From an uncultured Bacteroidales bacterium (lineage in GTDB: Bacteria > Bacteroidota > Bacteroidia > Bacteroidales > WCHB1-69): DNA of 64,000 nt. Both the position numbers and the translations under genes were made by a program. The first letter of the stretch is position 1. Each line of letters begins with the position of its first letter. Location: positions 71,570-135,569 of the forward strand of contig CAMVOL010000001.1 of the NCBI GenBank assembly GCA_947169105.1, in the 5' to 3' direction. Shown piece after piece: positions 48,499-58,834 of this stretch. The notes under the pieces are model-generated. The model was not told the origin of the DNA and ran no database searches. It saw nothing but the letters and a program-made list of their open reading frames with translations.

Positions 48499-50068
48499 CG
48501 TCCAATCCGAAGAAGACCGACTGGGTGGTATAGGCGGGCTGGACGGTTTTCAGCATGGCGGGGGTCTGAACATCCACGATGCGGGAGGTCTGGACGGCGC
48601 TCTGCCATGCCGGACGGTTCACCAATTCGTCAAATTTCTGATCGTCGTCGTAGTCAGTTTCGCCGTTGTCAGTTACGGTGATACTGGAGGCGGGCACCGT
48701 TTTGGCGGCCTGACGGGGCTGCGGAGCGAGGGCGGGCTGGATAACGGTAATCTGGCCATCCTCATGTTCGGCAACGAGCTTCGGGGAGACATGCTCCTCC
48801 TGCGGCACATTCGACTGCTGGAAGAACGGGGTCTGGAAGAGGTCGGCATCTTCCTTTGCCTCGGGAGTTTCGGTCTCTTCCGTAACGATGTCAGCCACGT
48901 TATCAGCCACGGGCTGTCCCGTCTCCACTTGGTCGGTGACGGGGTCGAGCACCTCACCTGACGACACAGCGTCGAAAAGGGAGGGTTCTGACGTTGCGGG
49001 CTCCGGCTGCGGGGTCACAACGGGAATCACGATGTCTTCCTTCTCTTTCTGACTGCCAACTGCTTCCGGAAGTTTCGGCGTAAGGGTGTTGGAGTTGTAT
49101 TTGGTGATGATGACCGAAAGTTTGAGTTTGTCACCGAGGCCTTTGTCGGCGGCGTGTCCCCAAATGACATGGGTATCTTCGTTCTGGTATTTGTCGAACT
49201 CTTCGGAAAGTTTGAACAGCTCGTCCACCGTAAGTTCCTGATCCTCACCGTACCGGATGAAGAAGAGGAAGTTCTGTGCATCGGTGATGTGGTTGTCATC
49301 AATGAGGTTGCAGGTCATGGCCTTACTGATGACCTCCTCAATGCGGTTTTCGCCGCTGGCTTCGGCGAGGCCGAGCATGGCTTCACCACTGCCTTTGAGG
49401 ATGGAGACAACATCGTTGAAGTCCACATTCTGATAACCGGAGACGGTGATCAGCTCGGCGATGCACTTGACGGCGTTTTTGAGGACGTCGTCGGCATGGG
49501 CGAGCGCGGCGGGAAGGGTTTCGCGGCGGTAGGTTTCCATCACCTTCTGGTTCTGGATGACGATGAGGGAATCGACGTACTTGCGGAGTTCGGCGATACC
49601 TTCGTCGGCCTTCTGCCAGCACCGTTTCTGTTCGAGCTTGTATGGATAGGTGACGACAGCGATGGTGAGGATGCCCATATCGCGGGCGATGCGGGCGACG
49701 ACGGGTGAAGCGCCCGTGCCTGTACCCTTGCCCATACCTGCGGTGATGAACAGCATCTTGGTGTCCTCGCCAATCATCTGGCGGATTTCCGCTTCGGACT
49801 CTTCGGCCAGCTGGCGGGCGATGACAGGGTCGGAGCCGGCTCCCAAGCCGGATTTCCCGAATTTCAGGGTAGCGGAAACTTTGTTCTCCTGCAACGCCTG
49901 TTCGTCGGTGTTGCAAAGGAAGAAGTCCACGCCCACGATGCCGTCCTCGTACATGTGCTGCACAGCATTGCCGCCGGCACCGCCGACACCCACGACCTTG
50001 ATAATCGAAGGTTTCTTCACTTCTCCGTAGCTCGTTGTCTCAAATGTCAATTCGTCAATATCGTTCAT
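48482..50068 (-). CDS. ftsZ: Cell division protein FtsZ
   Basis: IIKVVGVGGAGGNAVQHMYEDGIVGVDFFLCNTDEQAL...FITAGMGKGTGTGASPVVARIARDMGILTIAVVTYP...VDFNDVVSILKGSGEAMLG. Confidence 0.95.
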   Translation of the reverse strand: MNDIDELTFETTSYGEVKKPSIIKVVGVGGAGGNAVQHMYEDGIVGVDFFLCNTDEQALQENKVSATLKFGKSGLGAGSDPVIARQLAEESEAEIRQMIGEDTKMLFITAGMGKGTGTGASPVVARIARDMGILTIAVVTYPYKLEQKRCWQKADEGIAELRKYVDSLIVIQNQKVMETYRRETLPAALAHADDVLKNAVKCIAELITVSGYQNVDFNDVVSILKGSGEAMLGLAEASGENRIEEVISKAMTCNLIDDNHITDAQNFLFFIRYGEDQELTVDELFKLSEEFDKYQNEDTHVIWGHAADKGLGDKLKLSVIITKYNSNTLTPKLPEAVGSQKEKEDIVIPVVTPQPEPATSEPSLFDAVSSGEVLDPVTDQVETGQPVADNVADIVTEETETPEAKEDADLFQTPFFQQSNVPQEEHVSPKLVAEHEDGQITVIQPALAPQPRQAAKTVPASSITVTDNGETDYDDDQKFDELVNRPAWQSAVQTSRIVDVQTPAMLKTVQPAYTTQSVFFGLDATNAD

Positions 50069-50121
50069 AGTTTTGTCTTGATTCTGCTATATATAATAAT
50101 ATTGTATTTCAAAAAATCAGT

Positions 50122-51498
50122 TTAGTCCACGCCGTCCTCTCCGTTATTGTCAGTGAGGCTGCTCATAATGTTGCTGGCGAGGTTGGCGAGGCCTTTGCCG
50201 ACACCGGCGAAGAATCTGCGGGAGCGGGAGACTTCGTCGCTGCCGATGATGTCGTCATCTTCTTCATCCTCCTCCTGTGTAGGTGTAGTGGTGCGGGGGG
50301 AATAGGGCATACCGTCCTTTTTGCAGCCGTATGCAAGGAGGCCAAGTGACGTAGAATAGATGGGGTCTTTCAGTGAAGCATCAAGGGTCTGGGTGAAGCC
50401 CATGCCGGGGATGCCGATGCGGACACGTTTCTGGAAGATGAATTCGGCAAGGCTCTTGATGCCGGCAAGGCGGCCGCCGCCGCCAGTGATGACCACACGC
50501 ATCAGGTTGCCCATAAAGCCCGACTTCTCAATTTCCGCCCGCACCACCTCCAGAATGTCGCGTTTGACACGGGCGTTGATGACGAGGGCAAGGTCACGGG
50601 CATTGATTTTCACCGTCTGTCCGAAATAAGCGGAGTTGTTCAGATTAATGAAATGGTTGGCATCCGCATCTTCCGGGGTACAGGAGCCGTGCTGTATCTT
50701 GAGGTTCTCCGCCTCCTCGTAAGTCATGCCGAGCGACTGTATGTCCTTGGTGATGACCTCGCCGCCGACGGGGATGACACGGATATAGACAGGCACGCCG
50801 GCGCGATAGATGATCAGGTCGGTGGTGCCGCCGCCGATGTCAATGAGAGCGACGCCTTCGCGTTTCTCCTCTTCGGTAAGGCAGGAGATGGCGGAGGCGA
50901 GGGGTTCGAGCATAAGCCGCTTCATCGTGAGGCCGCTATCCTTGACGCTCTTGATAATTTTCTTGATTTCGAGGTCGTCGCCGATGATCAGCTGGTAGGT
51001 GGCGGTAACATTCTGGCCGACCATACCGACGGGACGGAGGGTCTCGGTGCCGTCCACCAGATAGCTTTGGGGGATGACGGCGATGACTTTTCCGTTATTG
51101 ACGACATAGTTCTCCATATCGGCGGTCATTTTGGCGATCTCGTCTTCGCGGATGATGACGTCGTGCCCGTTGGGGCGGGTGATGGTATGGGTGCAGCTGA
51201 TGCTTTTGATGTGACGGCCCGCGATGCCCACATACACGTCATTGACGGGGAGGCCGGTGGCTTCTTCCACCTCCTGTTTGGCCTTGGTGATGCCGTCAAT
51301 GGTATCTTGAAGGTTGATGACCAGACCGTACTGCACGCCGGTGGAGGGGGCTTTGCCATAGCCGCACAAATCCACCTTGCCGTCATCGCAGAGGTAGCCC
51401 ATCGTCACAACGATTTTGGTAGTTCCGATGTCAAGTCCTACGGACATTTTGGGGTCTCTGCATACTTCCGGTTCTGGTTGGATTTGTCTCTTTTTCAT
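50122..51498 (-). CDS. ftsA: Cell division protein FtsA
   Basis: SVGLDIGTTKIVVTMGYL...GRHIKSISC...VALIDIGGGTTDLIIYRAGVPVYIRVIPVGGEVITKDI. Confidence 0.95.
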   Translation of the reverse strand: MKKRQIQPEPEVCRDPKMSVGLDIGTTKIVVTMGYLCDDGKVDLCGYGKAPSTGVQYGLVINLQDTIDGITKAKQEVEEATGLPVNDVYVGIAGRHIKSISCTHTITRPNGHDVIIREDEIAKMTADMENYVVNNGKVIAVIPQSYLVDGTETLRPVGMVGQNVTATYQLIIGDDLEIKKIIKSVKDSGLTMKRLMLEPLASAISCLTEEEKREGVALIDIGGGTTDLIIYRAGVPVYIRVIPVGGEVITKDIQSLGMTYEEAENLKIQHGSCTPEDADANHFINLNNSAYFGQTVKINARDLALVINARVKRDILEVVRAEIEKSGFMGNLMRVVITGGGGRLAGIKSLAEFIFQKRVRIGIPGMGFTQTLDASLKDPIYSTSLGLLAYGCKKDGMPYSPRTTTPTQEEDEEDDDIIGSDEVSRSRRFFAGVGKGLANLASNIMSSLTDNNGEDGVD

Positions 51499-51500
51499 TG

Positions 51501-52283
51501 CTACAATGTGTTGGTGATATTCTTACGGGTGGCGAAGACACGGTTCTTGAAGCGGATATCCACTTTTGCGTAGGTGTCGGCGGGCATATAGATGAGCGCT
51601 TTGTCATAGACGATATGAAGCTGGCGCAGTTTTGGTCCGATGTTATCGGCATGTCCGAAGAGGACGGTGTGCCGGAAGAGGGGGTTGTAGGCTTCGATTT
51701 CGGTGTCGTCGTTCACATAGAGTTGGGTGAGTTGGTGCGAGAAGGTGGTGTCGGCTTCAATGGCAAGGGCGATGCGATAGGCGTCGTTGAGGGCGCGGTC
51801 CTTAAGGTCACGCACATTCTTTCCTTGCATGTAGGGGGTGCGGACGTTCCCGTTGAGCACGGTCAGATGGGAGCGGACGCGGCTGTTGTCGGGGAGCATC
51901 TCCCCCTTGTGCCCGATGAAATAGGGCAATCCGTTGGCGGGATAGACGGCGAGGAGGGGGCTCTTGACGCGGATGTCCATCACAAGGGTGCTGCCGACGG
52001 GCGTGAGGGTGAGCAGGGAGTCGAACCAGACGTTGGAGCGGAGGGCGTTCTCCACTTCGGAGCGGCGCAGCTGGCCTGGTGCGGAACCGACCATCTGAAG
52101 GCCGTGGCTGTTGATGATGGCAAGCACCTCCTGTGGGGTAAGCAGCGTGTCCGACCCCGGGTATTCGAGCCGTACCTCCACCCTTTCGCAAGTCTTCGGG
52201 CGAAGGCACACGATGGCAATCACCACACCTGCGGTAACGGCAATGAGAAGGAATAGAAGGAGGATACCTTTCAGTTTCATCAA
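51501..52283 (-). CDS. ftsQ: Cell division protein FtsQ
   Basis: Single N-terminal TM, ALRSNVWFDSLLTLTPVGSTLVMDIRVKSPLLAVYPANGLPYFIGHKGEMLPDNSRV; directly upstream of ftsA-ftsZ. Confidence 0.85.
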   Translation of the reverse strand: MMKLKGILLLFLLIAVTAGVVIAIVCLRPKTCERVEVRLEYPGSDTLLTPQEVLAIINSHGLQMVGSAPGQLRRSEVENALRSNVWFDSLLTLTPVGSTLVMDIRVKSPLLAVYPANGLPYFIGHKGEMLPDNSRVRSHLTVLNGNVRTPYMQGKNVRDLKDRALNDAYRIALAIEADTTFSHQLTQLYVNDDTEIEAYNPLFRHTVLFGHADNIGPKLRQLHIVYDKALIYMPADTYAKVDIRFKNRVFATRKNITNTL

Positions 52284-52736
52284 TGGTTAATAAATGGTTC
52301 TTTTTCAGTTAGTTGCAAGAGGTCGCCTGAGTTATGGGGTGAACAACAAAAGGGCGAAAGTTTATTCGTCAGCAAGTTGTGCAAAGATACGGTACTTCTC
52401 CAAAACAGGCGTTTTTTTATCGAAATATAACAAACACTTTTCTGTTAATATCTTCAACCCTTAAAATCTGCAATATTTATTTAAAAATCAATCATATATA
52501 TATACAAGAACTGATATAACAGCACACTTATTCCCTTCCAAAATAGGATTTATCCCTGAAAAAGCACTCCTTTCTGCCAAAATGCAGTCGTTTTTTTTCA
52601 AAAAAAAGAGCAACAAAAGCCGATGCAATCCACCCTGCAGCCCTTTTCCCCACACTTGAAAATGCCCTATATTTGCAGAGATACAAGAGCTTATAAAAAA
52701 ATATTCAGAAGACTGTGGCAGATTAAAAAAAAGTTG

Positions 52737-52744
52737 TACTTTTG
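52737..52744 (+). promoter_or_regulatory. -7 box TACTTTTG of rpsF operon
   Basis: GTTGTACTTTTGCACCCC, TAnnTTTG match 49 nt upstream of rpsF ATG. Confidence 0.65.
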
Positions 52745-52792
52745 CACCCCCAAAATTTACCATTAAATTATAAACCAAAAAAAAGCAAAACT

Positions 52793-53203
52793 ATGTTGAA
52801 TCATTACGAAACCGTTTTCATTATGACTCCCGTTTTGTCTGATGAACAGATGAAGGAAACGGTTAAAAAGTTCGAGGACACGCTCCTCGAGAAAGGGGCA
52901 GAGATCGTTCACCAGGAGAACTGGGGACTGCGCCAACTGGCTTATCCGATTGCCAAAAAAACGTCTGGTTTCTACCACTTGATTGAATTCAAGGCCGAAC
53001 CGAGCGTTGTGAAAGAGTATGAACTTCAGTACCGTCGTGACGAGCGCGTGATGCGCTACCTCACCGTCCTGATGGACAAGCACGCCATCGCCTACAGCGA
53101 GAAACGTCGCAACCTGAGAAAAGAGAAGGAAGCTGCACCTGCCGTGGTGGAAGAAGCCCCCGCAGCCGCAGAGACCGAAACCGTTAATGAAGTTAATGAA
53201 TAA
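52793..53203 (+). CDS. rpsF: 30S ribosomal protein S6
   Basis: [68 protein letters not shown]. Confidence 0.96.
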   Translation: MLNHYETVFIMTPVLSDEQMKETVKKFEDTLLEKGAEIVHQENWGLRQLAYPIAKKTSGFYHLIEFKAEPSVVKEYELQYRRDERVMRYLTVLMDKHAIAYSEKRRNLRKEKEAAPAVVEEAPAAAETETVNEVNE

Positions 53204-53217
53204 GGAGGAATCAAGTT

Positions 53218-53493
53218 ATGGCACAACAATCTGACATTAAATATCTGACCCCCATCGCGGTTGACATCAGAAAAAAGAAATATTGCCGTTTCAAAAAGAG
53301 CGGTATCAAGTACATCGACTATAAGGACGCCGAATTCCTCAAGAAATTCGTCAACGAGCAGGGACGCATCCTTCCCCGCCGCCTTACCGGTACTTCATTA
53401 AAATATCAGAAAAAAGTGGCACAGGCAGTAAAAAGAGCGAGACATCTTGCTTTACTCCCGTTCGTGACCGACAATTTGAAATCTAACAACTAA
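53218..53493 (+). CDS. rpsR: 30S ribosomal protein S18
   Basis: [63 protein letters not shown]. Confidence 0.97.
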   Translation: MAQQSDIKYLTPIAVDIRKKKYCRFKKSGIKYIDYKDAEFLKKFVNEQGRILPRRLTGTSLKYQKKVAQAVKRARHLALLPFVTDNLKSNN

Positions 53494-53508
53494 AAGGAGG
53501 GAATCACA

Positions 53509-53964
53509 ATGGAAGTTATTTTAAAACAAGACGTTCAGAATTTGGGTTATGCCGACGACCTCGTAAAGGTGAAAGACGGCTATGCAAGAAACTATCTTAT
53601 TCCCAATCTTTTAGCCATTCCGGCTACGCCCGCTAACAAGAAAATGCTGGCTGAAACCATCAAACAACGTGCTTTCAAAGCCGAAAAGCTCCGTAAAGAA
53701 GCCGAATTCATGGCCGGTAAGATCGAAGGCCTTTCCGTCAAGATTGCCGCCAAGACTTCCGACAAGGGCACCATCTTCGGTTCGGTCACCAATGCCGACG
53801 TCGCCGAAGCCCTTATGGCTCAGCACGAAATCGAAATCGACCGCCGCAAGATCACCCTCAGCGACGACCACATCAAGGAACTGGGCAACTACACCGCCCA
53901 AGTTAACCTCCACAAAGACTTCAAAGTCTCCCTCAACATCGAGGTCGTGGCCGCCGAAGAGTAG
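53509..53964 (+). CDS. rplI: 50S ribosomal protein L9
   Basis: MEVILKQDVQNLGYADDLVKVKDGYARNYLIPNLLAIPAT. Confidence 0.97.
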   Translation: MEVILKQDVQNLGYADDLVKVKDGYARNYLIPNLLAIPATPANKKMLAETIKQRAFKAEKLRKEAEFMAGKIEGLSVKIAAKTSDKGTIFGSVTNADVAEALMAQHEIEIDRRKITLSDDHIKELGNYTAQVNLHKDFKVSLNIEVVAAEE

Positions 53965-53988
53965 TCTTCCGCGAAAATTTCAAAACAT

Positions 53989-54022
53989 GAAACGGGACGC
54001 AGAAATGTGCCCCGTTTTTTTA
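53989..54022 (+). terminator. rplI operon terminator
   Basis: AAACGGG...CCCGTTT stem followed by T7 just after rplI. Confidence 0.65.
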
Positions 54023-54077
54023 TTGGAAAAAAATGTCTATTTTTGCCGCATTATTCACCCCTTTAATTTTAATGCGT

Positions 54078-55862
54078 ATGAAAAAAGTTCTATTTCTTTT
54101 CTGCTTGGCAGTCACCTGCGTGATGCTACAGGCACAGACGGTTGTCTATTCCGACAACTTCGACAGCTACACGGCAGGACAGCAACTCTGTTCGCAGAAC
54201 AACACCAACTGGACCACATGGAGCAATACGCCCGGCTCTGCCGAAGATGCAGTCATTTCCACCGAGCAGGCCAGTAGCGGCAGTAACTCCCTGAAAGTCA
54301 CAGGGACGAACGACATCATCTATCGTTTTTCCAACCAGACTTCCGGTGTATTTGACATTGAATTCAACTACTATGTCCCCTCCTCAGGAAGCGGTGCCTA
54401 CTTCAACCTGCAGCACTACTACAACCCGGGCGTGGAGTGGGCTTTCGAGAGCTTCCTCTATAACAGCGGCACCGGCTACGTCAAAATCAATGGTGCCAAC
54501 ACCAACTTCTCCTTCCCGAGCAACGCATGGTTCCCCATCAAGATCCATGTCGATCTGGACAATAACTCGGCCAGTCTTACGGTGAACAACACGGATGTCC
54601 TCACGTGGACATTCAGCAACACCGCCGATAATGCAAGCGGTATTTGCCAGCTGGGCTCCGTCAACTTCTACGCCGGTGCACCGAACAACGCCAGCGGCAC
54701 CTACTATGTGGACGATTTCGTCTTCACGGAAATCAGCGCGGCCAACGACGGAAGTTTCGTCTTCTCGCCAGAAGGCGACATCACTGTGAACGTCGCCCCC
54801 AACGTTCCCAGTACCAGCACCTACACCCTCAATCTGAGCAACCCTGGCGGCACGCCCGTCAACTACCGCATTGTGCCCGTCTATGACGTGGACGGCGGCA
54901 GTGTTGCACAGGAGGTGAGCACGCTCACCCGCGCCGGTGAAGTGACTGAAAATGGTATCCTCTTCGGCAGCACCTTCGTTGCCGCCGCCATCGGATTCCC
55001 CGCCTCCGACCTCATCAGCCAAAATCTTATCGGCATGACACTGCGCACCATTCACGTCACCTTGTCGAACGTCGATCTGATGCTCAACCCCAAAATCCAG
55101 ATTTACGATATGAACGGGATCCTCGTGGACGGCCCGGGCGAAGTGATCTATGAACAATCTTTCACCCCTGTTGAAGGCGAAAACGTTGTTTCCCTCAACA
55201 CACCCTACGTGCTCGACGGCCGCGACCTCTGGTTCGGTGTCTATTTCGAGCAGACGGAGGAGACCGCCGCGTCCGACATCCGTCCCGTCGTCGGCTGTGA
55301 TGATGCAACCAGCCCCCATCAATATGGAAACTGGTGCAAGACCTCCGTAGCTTGGGGACATCTCAACGACGGAGCTTCCTCTACCTTAACATACAACTGG
55401 GCCATTTCTGGCTATGTGGATGGTGACGGCATCATCCCGTGGATGAGCATCGCACCCACTGCACAAGGAACCATTGCCGCCAATGGTTCGGCACAGGCCA
55501 ACATCACTTTCAACATCGAACACCCCGAGCTCCCCTATTCCGGCAAACTGTACGTCTATTCCAATGACCTCAACAACGATCTTAATATCCTTAACGTCAC
55601 AGTAGTGGTAACAGATGGTGTGGAAGAGAACGAGGCCATCCGCATCAGCATCTATCCGAACCCTGCCACCGACGTGCTGAACATCGCTTCCGAAAGCATC
55701 AGCCGCGTGGAAGTCTTCAACATGGCCGGACAACGCATCTGGGAAGGCCAGTACAGCGAGAACGAAATCTCCATCGCCACCAGCAACTGGGCACCCGGCA
55801 CCTATATGGTGAAAGTGACCGCCCAAGGTACCGCCAAGGTGGAGAAGGTCCTCGTCAGATAA
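54078..55862 (+). CDS. Secreted T9SS sorting-domain protein with jelly-roll/adhesin-like N-terminus
   Basis: MKKVLFLFCLAVTCVMLQAQTVVYSDNFDSYTAGQQL...ISIYPNPATDVLNIASESISRVEVFNMAGQ...PGTYMVKVTAQGTAKVEKVLVR. Confidence 0.85.
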   Translation: MKKVLFLFCLAVTCVMLQAQTVVYSDNFDSYTAGQQLCSQNNTNWTTWSNTPGSAEDAVISTEQASSGSNSLKVTGTNDIIYRFSNQTSGVFDIEFNYYVPSSGSGAYFNLQHYYNPGVEWAFESFLYNSGTGYVKINGANTNFSFPSNAWFPIKIHVDLDNNSASLTVNNTDVLTWTFSNTADNASGICQLGSVNFYAGAPNNASGTYYVDDFVFTEISAANDGSFVFSPEGDITVNVAPNVPSTSTYTLNLSNPGGTPVNYRIVPVYDVDGGSVAQEVSTLTRAGEVTENGILFGSTFVAAAIGFPASDLISQNLIGMTLRTIHVTLSNVDLMLNPKIQIYDMNGILVDGPGEVIYEQSFTPVEGENVVSLNTPYVLDGRDLWFGVYFEQTEETAASDIRPVVGCDDATSPHQYGNWCKTSVAWGHLNDGASSTLTYNWAISGYVDGDGIIPWMSIAPTAQGTIAANGSAQANITFNIEHPELPYSGKLYVYSNDLNNDLNILNVTVVVTDGVEENEAIRISIYPNPATDVLNIASESISRVEVFNMAGQRIWEGQYSENEISIATSNWAPGTYMVKVTAQGTAKVEKVLVR

Positions 55863-55878
55863 CCAATATTTCCGATAC

Positions 55879-55908
55879 AAAAAAGGCACGGTCAACCGTG
55901 CCTTTTTT
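55879..55908 (+). terminator. Bidirectional-type hairpin terminator
   Basis: AAAAAAGGCACGG-TCAA-CCGTGCCTTTTTTT immediately 3' of the 54078 CDS. Confidence 0.8.
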
Positions 55909-55957
55909 TGTGTGAAAATTTCGTACCTTTGCAGCCTTATTTTTAAAACTGAAAACA

Positions 55958-56206
55958 ATGGAAAATCCGACTTTAGAAGAGAAAGTGAAAGCAATTATCG
56001 ACCAGCTCCGCCCCTACCTTCAGGCCGACGGCGGCGACATTGAGTTCGTGGAACTTACCGCCAACAATATCGTGCTGGTGCGCCTTCAGGGTGCGTGCGG
56101 CTCCTGCCCCCACGCCAAAATGACGCTGAAACAGGGCGTTGAGTCCGTCATCAGAGAACATCTTCCCGAAATTCAGGGCGTTCAGGATGTCAATTTAGGT
56201 TTCTAA
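55958..56206 (+). CDS. NifU-like C-terminal domain Fe-S scaffold protein
   Basis: LRPYLQADGGDIEFVELTANNIVLVRLQGACGSCPHAKMTLKQGVESVIREHLPEI. Confidence 0.92.
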   Translation: MENPTLEEKVKAIIDQLRPYLQADGGDIEFVELTANNIVLVRLQGACGSCPHAKMTLKQGVESVIREHLPEIQGVQDVNLGF

Positions 56207-56216
56207 AAACAATATT

Positions 56217-57311
56217 ATGGGTTTAAAATGTGGTATTATCGGTCTTACCAACTGCGGTAAGACGACGATGTTCAATTGCATATCGAACACCAAGGCGGCC
56301 ATCACAGACTTCGCCTACAGCACCAACAAATCCAACATCGGCGTGTGCAATGTGCCCGATGAACGTTTGGCCAACATCAACACCTTCATCCAAGCTGACA
56401 AGCTGATATACGCCACCGTCGATGTGGTGGACGTGCCCGGCTTGGCCAAAGGTGCGAGCGAGGGCGAAGGTATCGGCAATGCTTTCTTGGCCGACATCCG
56501 CCAGTGCGACGCACTCATCCATGTGCTGCGCTGCTTCGACAACCCGAACCTCCCCCACGTGGAAGGTTCCGTTGATCCCGTACGCGACATCGAAATCGTG
56601 GAGTTTGAACTGCAGGTCAAGGACTTGGAACAGATCAACCGCAAAATTCAGAAGGTGGAGAAAGCGGCCAAGGTGGGCGACAAGAACGCCAAACGTGACT
56701 TGGAGGTCCTGCTGAAGTACAAGGCCCATCTCGAAAACTTCCAGAACGTCCGCACGCTCGAAGCCACCGAAGACGAAAAAGCCGTCGTAGCCGACATGAT
56801 GCTGCTGACCGACAAGCCCGTCCTGTTTGTCTGCAACGTCAACGACAACGCTCTGGAGAACAACCACTACGTCGATGCCGTCCGTGAGGCACTGAAGGGA
56901 CAAGATTGCGAAATTCTCGTCATCGCCGGAAAGCTCGAGTCGGAAATCGCCGAACTGGAGGACGAAGCCGACCGTATGGCGTTCTTGGAGGATGTAGGTC
57001 TTACCGAACCTGGTGTCAACAAAGTGATCCGCGCCGCCTATAAGTTACTGAATCTCATTTCGTTCTTCACCGTTGGTGGAAAAGAGAACCGAGCTTGGAC
57101 CATCCGTGAGGGCATGACCGCCCCGCAAGCCGCCGGCGTTATCCACAGCGACTTGGAACGCGGCTTCATCCGCGCTGAAGTCATCAAATACGAAGACCTC
57201 AAGACCCTCGGCTCCGAACTCAAGTGCAAGGAGGCCGGCAAGCTGTCGGTGGAAGGCAAAAACTACGTCGTACAAGACGGTGACATCCTCCACATCCGCT
57301 TCAACGTCTAA
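56217..57311 (+). CDS. ychF: Redox-regulated GTPase/ATPase YchF
   Basis: MGLKCGIIGLTNCGKTTMFNCISN...VDVVDVPGLAKGASEGEGIGNAFLADIRQCDALIHVLRCF. Confidence 0.95.
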   Translation: MGLKCGIIGLTNCGKTTMFNCISNTKAAITDFAYSTNKSNIGVCNVPDERLANINTFIQADKLIYATVDVVDVPGLAKGASEGEGIGNAFLADIRQCDALIHVLRCFDNPNLPHVEGSVDPVRDIEIVEFELQVKDLEQINRKIQKVEKAAKVGDKNAKRDLEVLLKYKAHLENFQNVRTLEATEDEKAVVADMMLLTDKPVLFVCNVNDNALENNHYVDAVREALKGQDCEILVIAGKLESEIAELEDEADRMAFLEDVGLTEPGVNKVIRAAYKLLNLISFFTVGGKENRAWTIREGMTAPQAAGVIHSDLERGFIRAEVIKYEDLKTLGSELKCKEAGKLSVEGKNYVVQDGDILHIRFNV

Positions 57312-57321
57312 AACCGATTTC

Positions 57322-58755
57322 ATGAAGATCTCCCAGAAACAGGTCCAGAGCCAGCAGCAACAGCAGCGGATGACCGCCAGCCAGCGGCAGACGATGGTCG
57401 CCCGCATTCTGGGGTCGGATATGGACCTCCGGGAAATCGTATCAAGGGAAACGGAAGAGAATCCCGCCTTGGAGCTGGAAGAGAACGACCCGACAGAAGT
57501 CCAGAACAACATTTCCCTTGACGACCTTCGTCCAAAGGAAGACAACGAATTATTAGCCAATACTTTGGAGGAGAACGACAACTGGGAACCCCGTCGCTAC
57601 GACGAGCGCACCTCGCCTGCCGAAAACACCTCGTACGAGCGTAAAAGCACCTCTTCCCACTCCTTTTACAGCGACCTACTTCGTCAGCTGGATGAAATGA
57701 GTTTGTCGGAAAAGGACAAGAAAATTGCCATTTATATCATTGGCAATCTGGAAACTACGGGGTATTTGCAACGGTCGCTGCGTGATTTGGCCGACGACCT
57801 GCTCATCACCTACGGGGAACGGGTAAGCAAAGAGGAAATGGAGCGGGTGCTGCTCACGGTGGTACAGCAGCTAGAACCCGCCGGCGTGGGAGCCCGCAAT
57901 CTGGCGGAATGTCTCGCCATCCAACTGAAACTACAGCTTTCACAAGACAACAACACTTTGATTTCCAAAGCCTTGCATATCATAGAAAACAACTTTGAGG
58001 ATTTTTCCAAAAAACAGTTTGACCAGCTGATGCGCAAGGAAGGTCTGACGAAAAGCGAGTTTACCGAGGTGTTGGAAATCATCCGGCGGCTCACTCCCCA
58101 CCCCGGCCCCGGCGAAGGCACCCAATACATCAATCCCGACTTTTTGGTGGAGATTGAAGACGGCAAGCTGAAGCTGTCGCTTGTCAACGAGTACCGTCCG
58201 AAGCTGCGCGTGAGCAAGGAGTACAACGACCTCTACAACCACTATAAGAACGCCAAGCAGACCGCCGCCGCCAACCAGTATAAGGAGCTAATAGACAAAG
58301 CGAACAACTTCATTGAAATACTTCCGGAAATCCATCAGACATTATACAACGTAATGGCCGTCATCCTCGTCATTCAGGAAAAATTCTTCATGACGGGCGA
58401 CTCCAAGCTGCTGCAACCAATGATTCTGAAGGACATCGCCGACCGCCTCAACTTGGATGAATCCACTGTATCGCGTTGCACCTCACACCGTTACGTCCAA
58501 ACCCCGTACGGGATATTCCTGCTAAAAGACCTCTTTTCCGAAGCCACCAACAAGGAAGACGGCGTGGCCGCCACGGCTCTTCGGGAACATATCCGTGAAA
58601 TCATTGACAGAGAGGACAAACGCCACCCCCTCACGGACGAAAAAATCGTGGAAATGCTTACCAACCAAGGATTCCATATCTCGCGCCGCACCGTCGCCAA
58701 GTACCGCGACCAGCTCGGCATCTCCGCAACATCCGTGAGGAAAGTTAAAAATTAA
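57322..58755 (+). CDS. rpoN: RNA polymerase sigma-54 factor
   Basis: MKISQKQVQSQQQQQRMTASQRQTMVARILGSDMDLREIVSRETEENPALEL; LNLDESTVSRCTSHRYVQTPYGIFLLKDLF; ISRRTVAKYRDQLGI (RpoN box ARRTVAKYR-like). Confidence 0.96.
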   Translation: MKISQKQVQSQQQQQRMTASQRQTMVARILGSDMDLREIVSRETEENPALELEENDPTEVQNNISLDDLRPKEDNELLANTLEENDNWEPRRYDERTSPAENTSYERKSTSSHSFYSDLLRQLDEMSLSEKDKKIAIYIIGNLETTGYLQRSLRDLADDLLITYGERVSKEEMERVLLTVVQQLEPAGVGARNLAECLAIQLKLQLSQDNNTLISKALHIIENNFEDFSKKQFDQLMRKEGLTKSEFTEVLEIIRRLTPHPGPGEGTQYINPDFLVEIEDGKLKLSLVNEYRPKLRVSKEYNDLYNHYKNAKQTAAANQYKELIDKANNFIEILPEIHQTLYNVMAVILVIQEKFFMTGDSKLLQPMILKDIADRLNLDESTVSRCTSHRYVQTPYGIFLLKDLFSEATNKEDGVAATALREHIREIIDREDKRHPLTDEKIVEMLTNQGFHISRRTVAKYRDQLGISATSVRKVKN

Positions 58756-58834
58756 AAGTTAAGAAGTTGAGAACTGAAAACTGAAAATTGAAAACTGAAA
58801 ACTATCCCCTGTCCCCTGAAACCTAAAACCTAAA

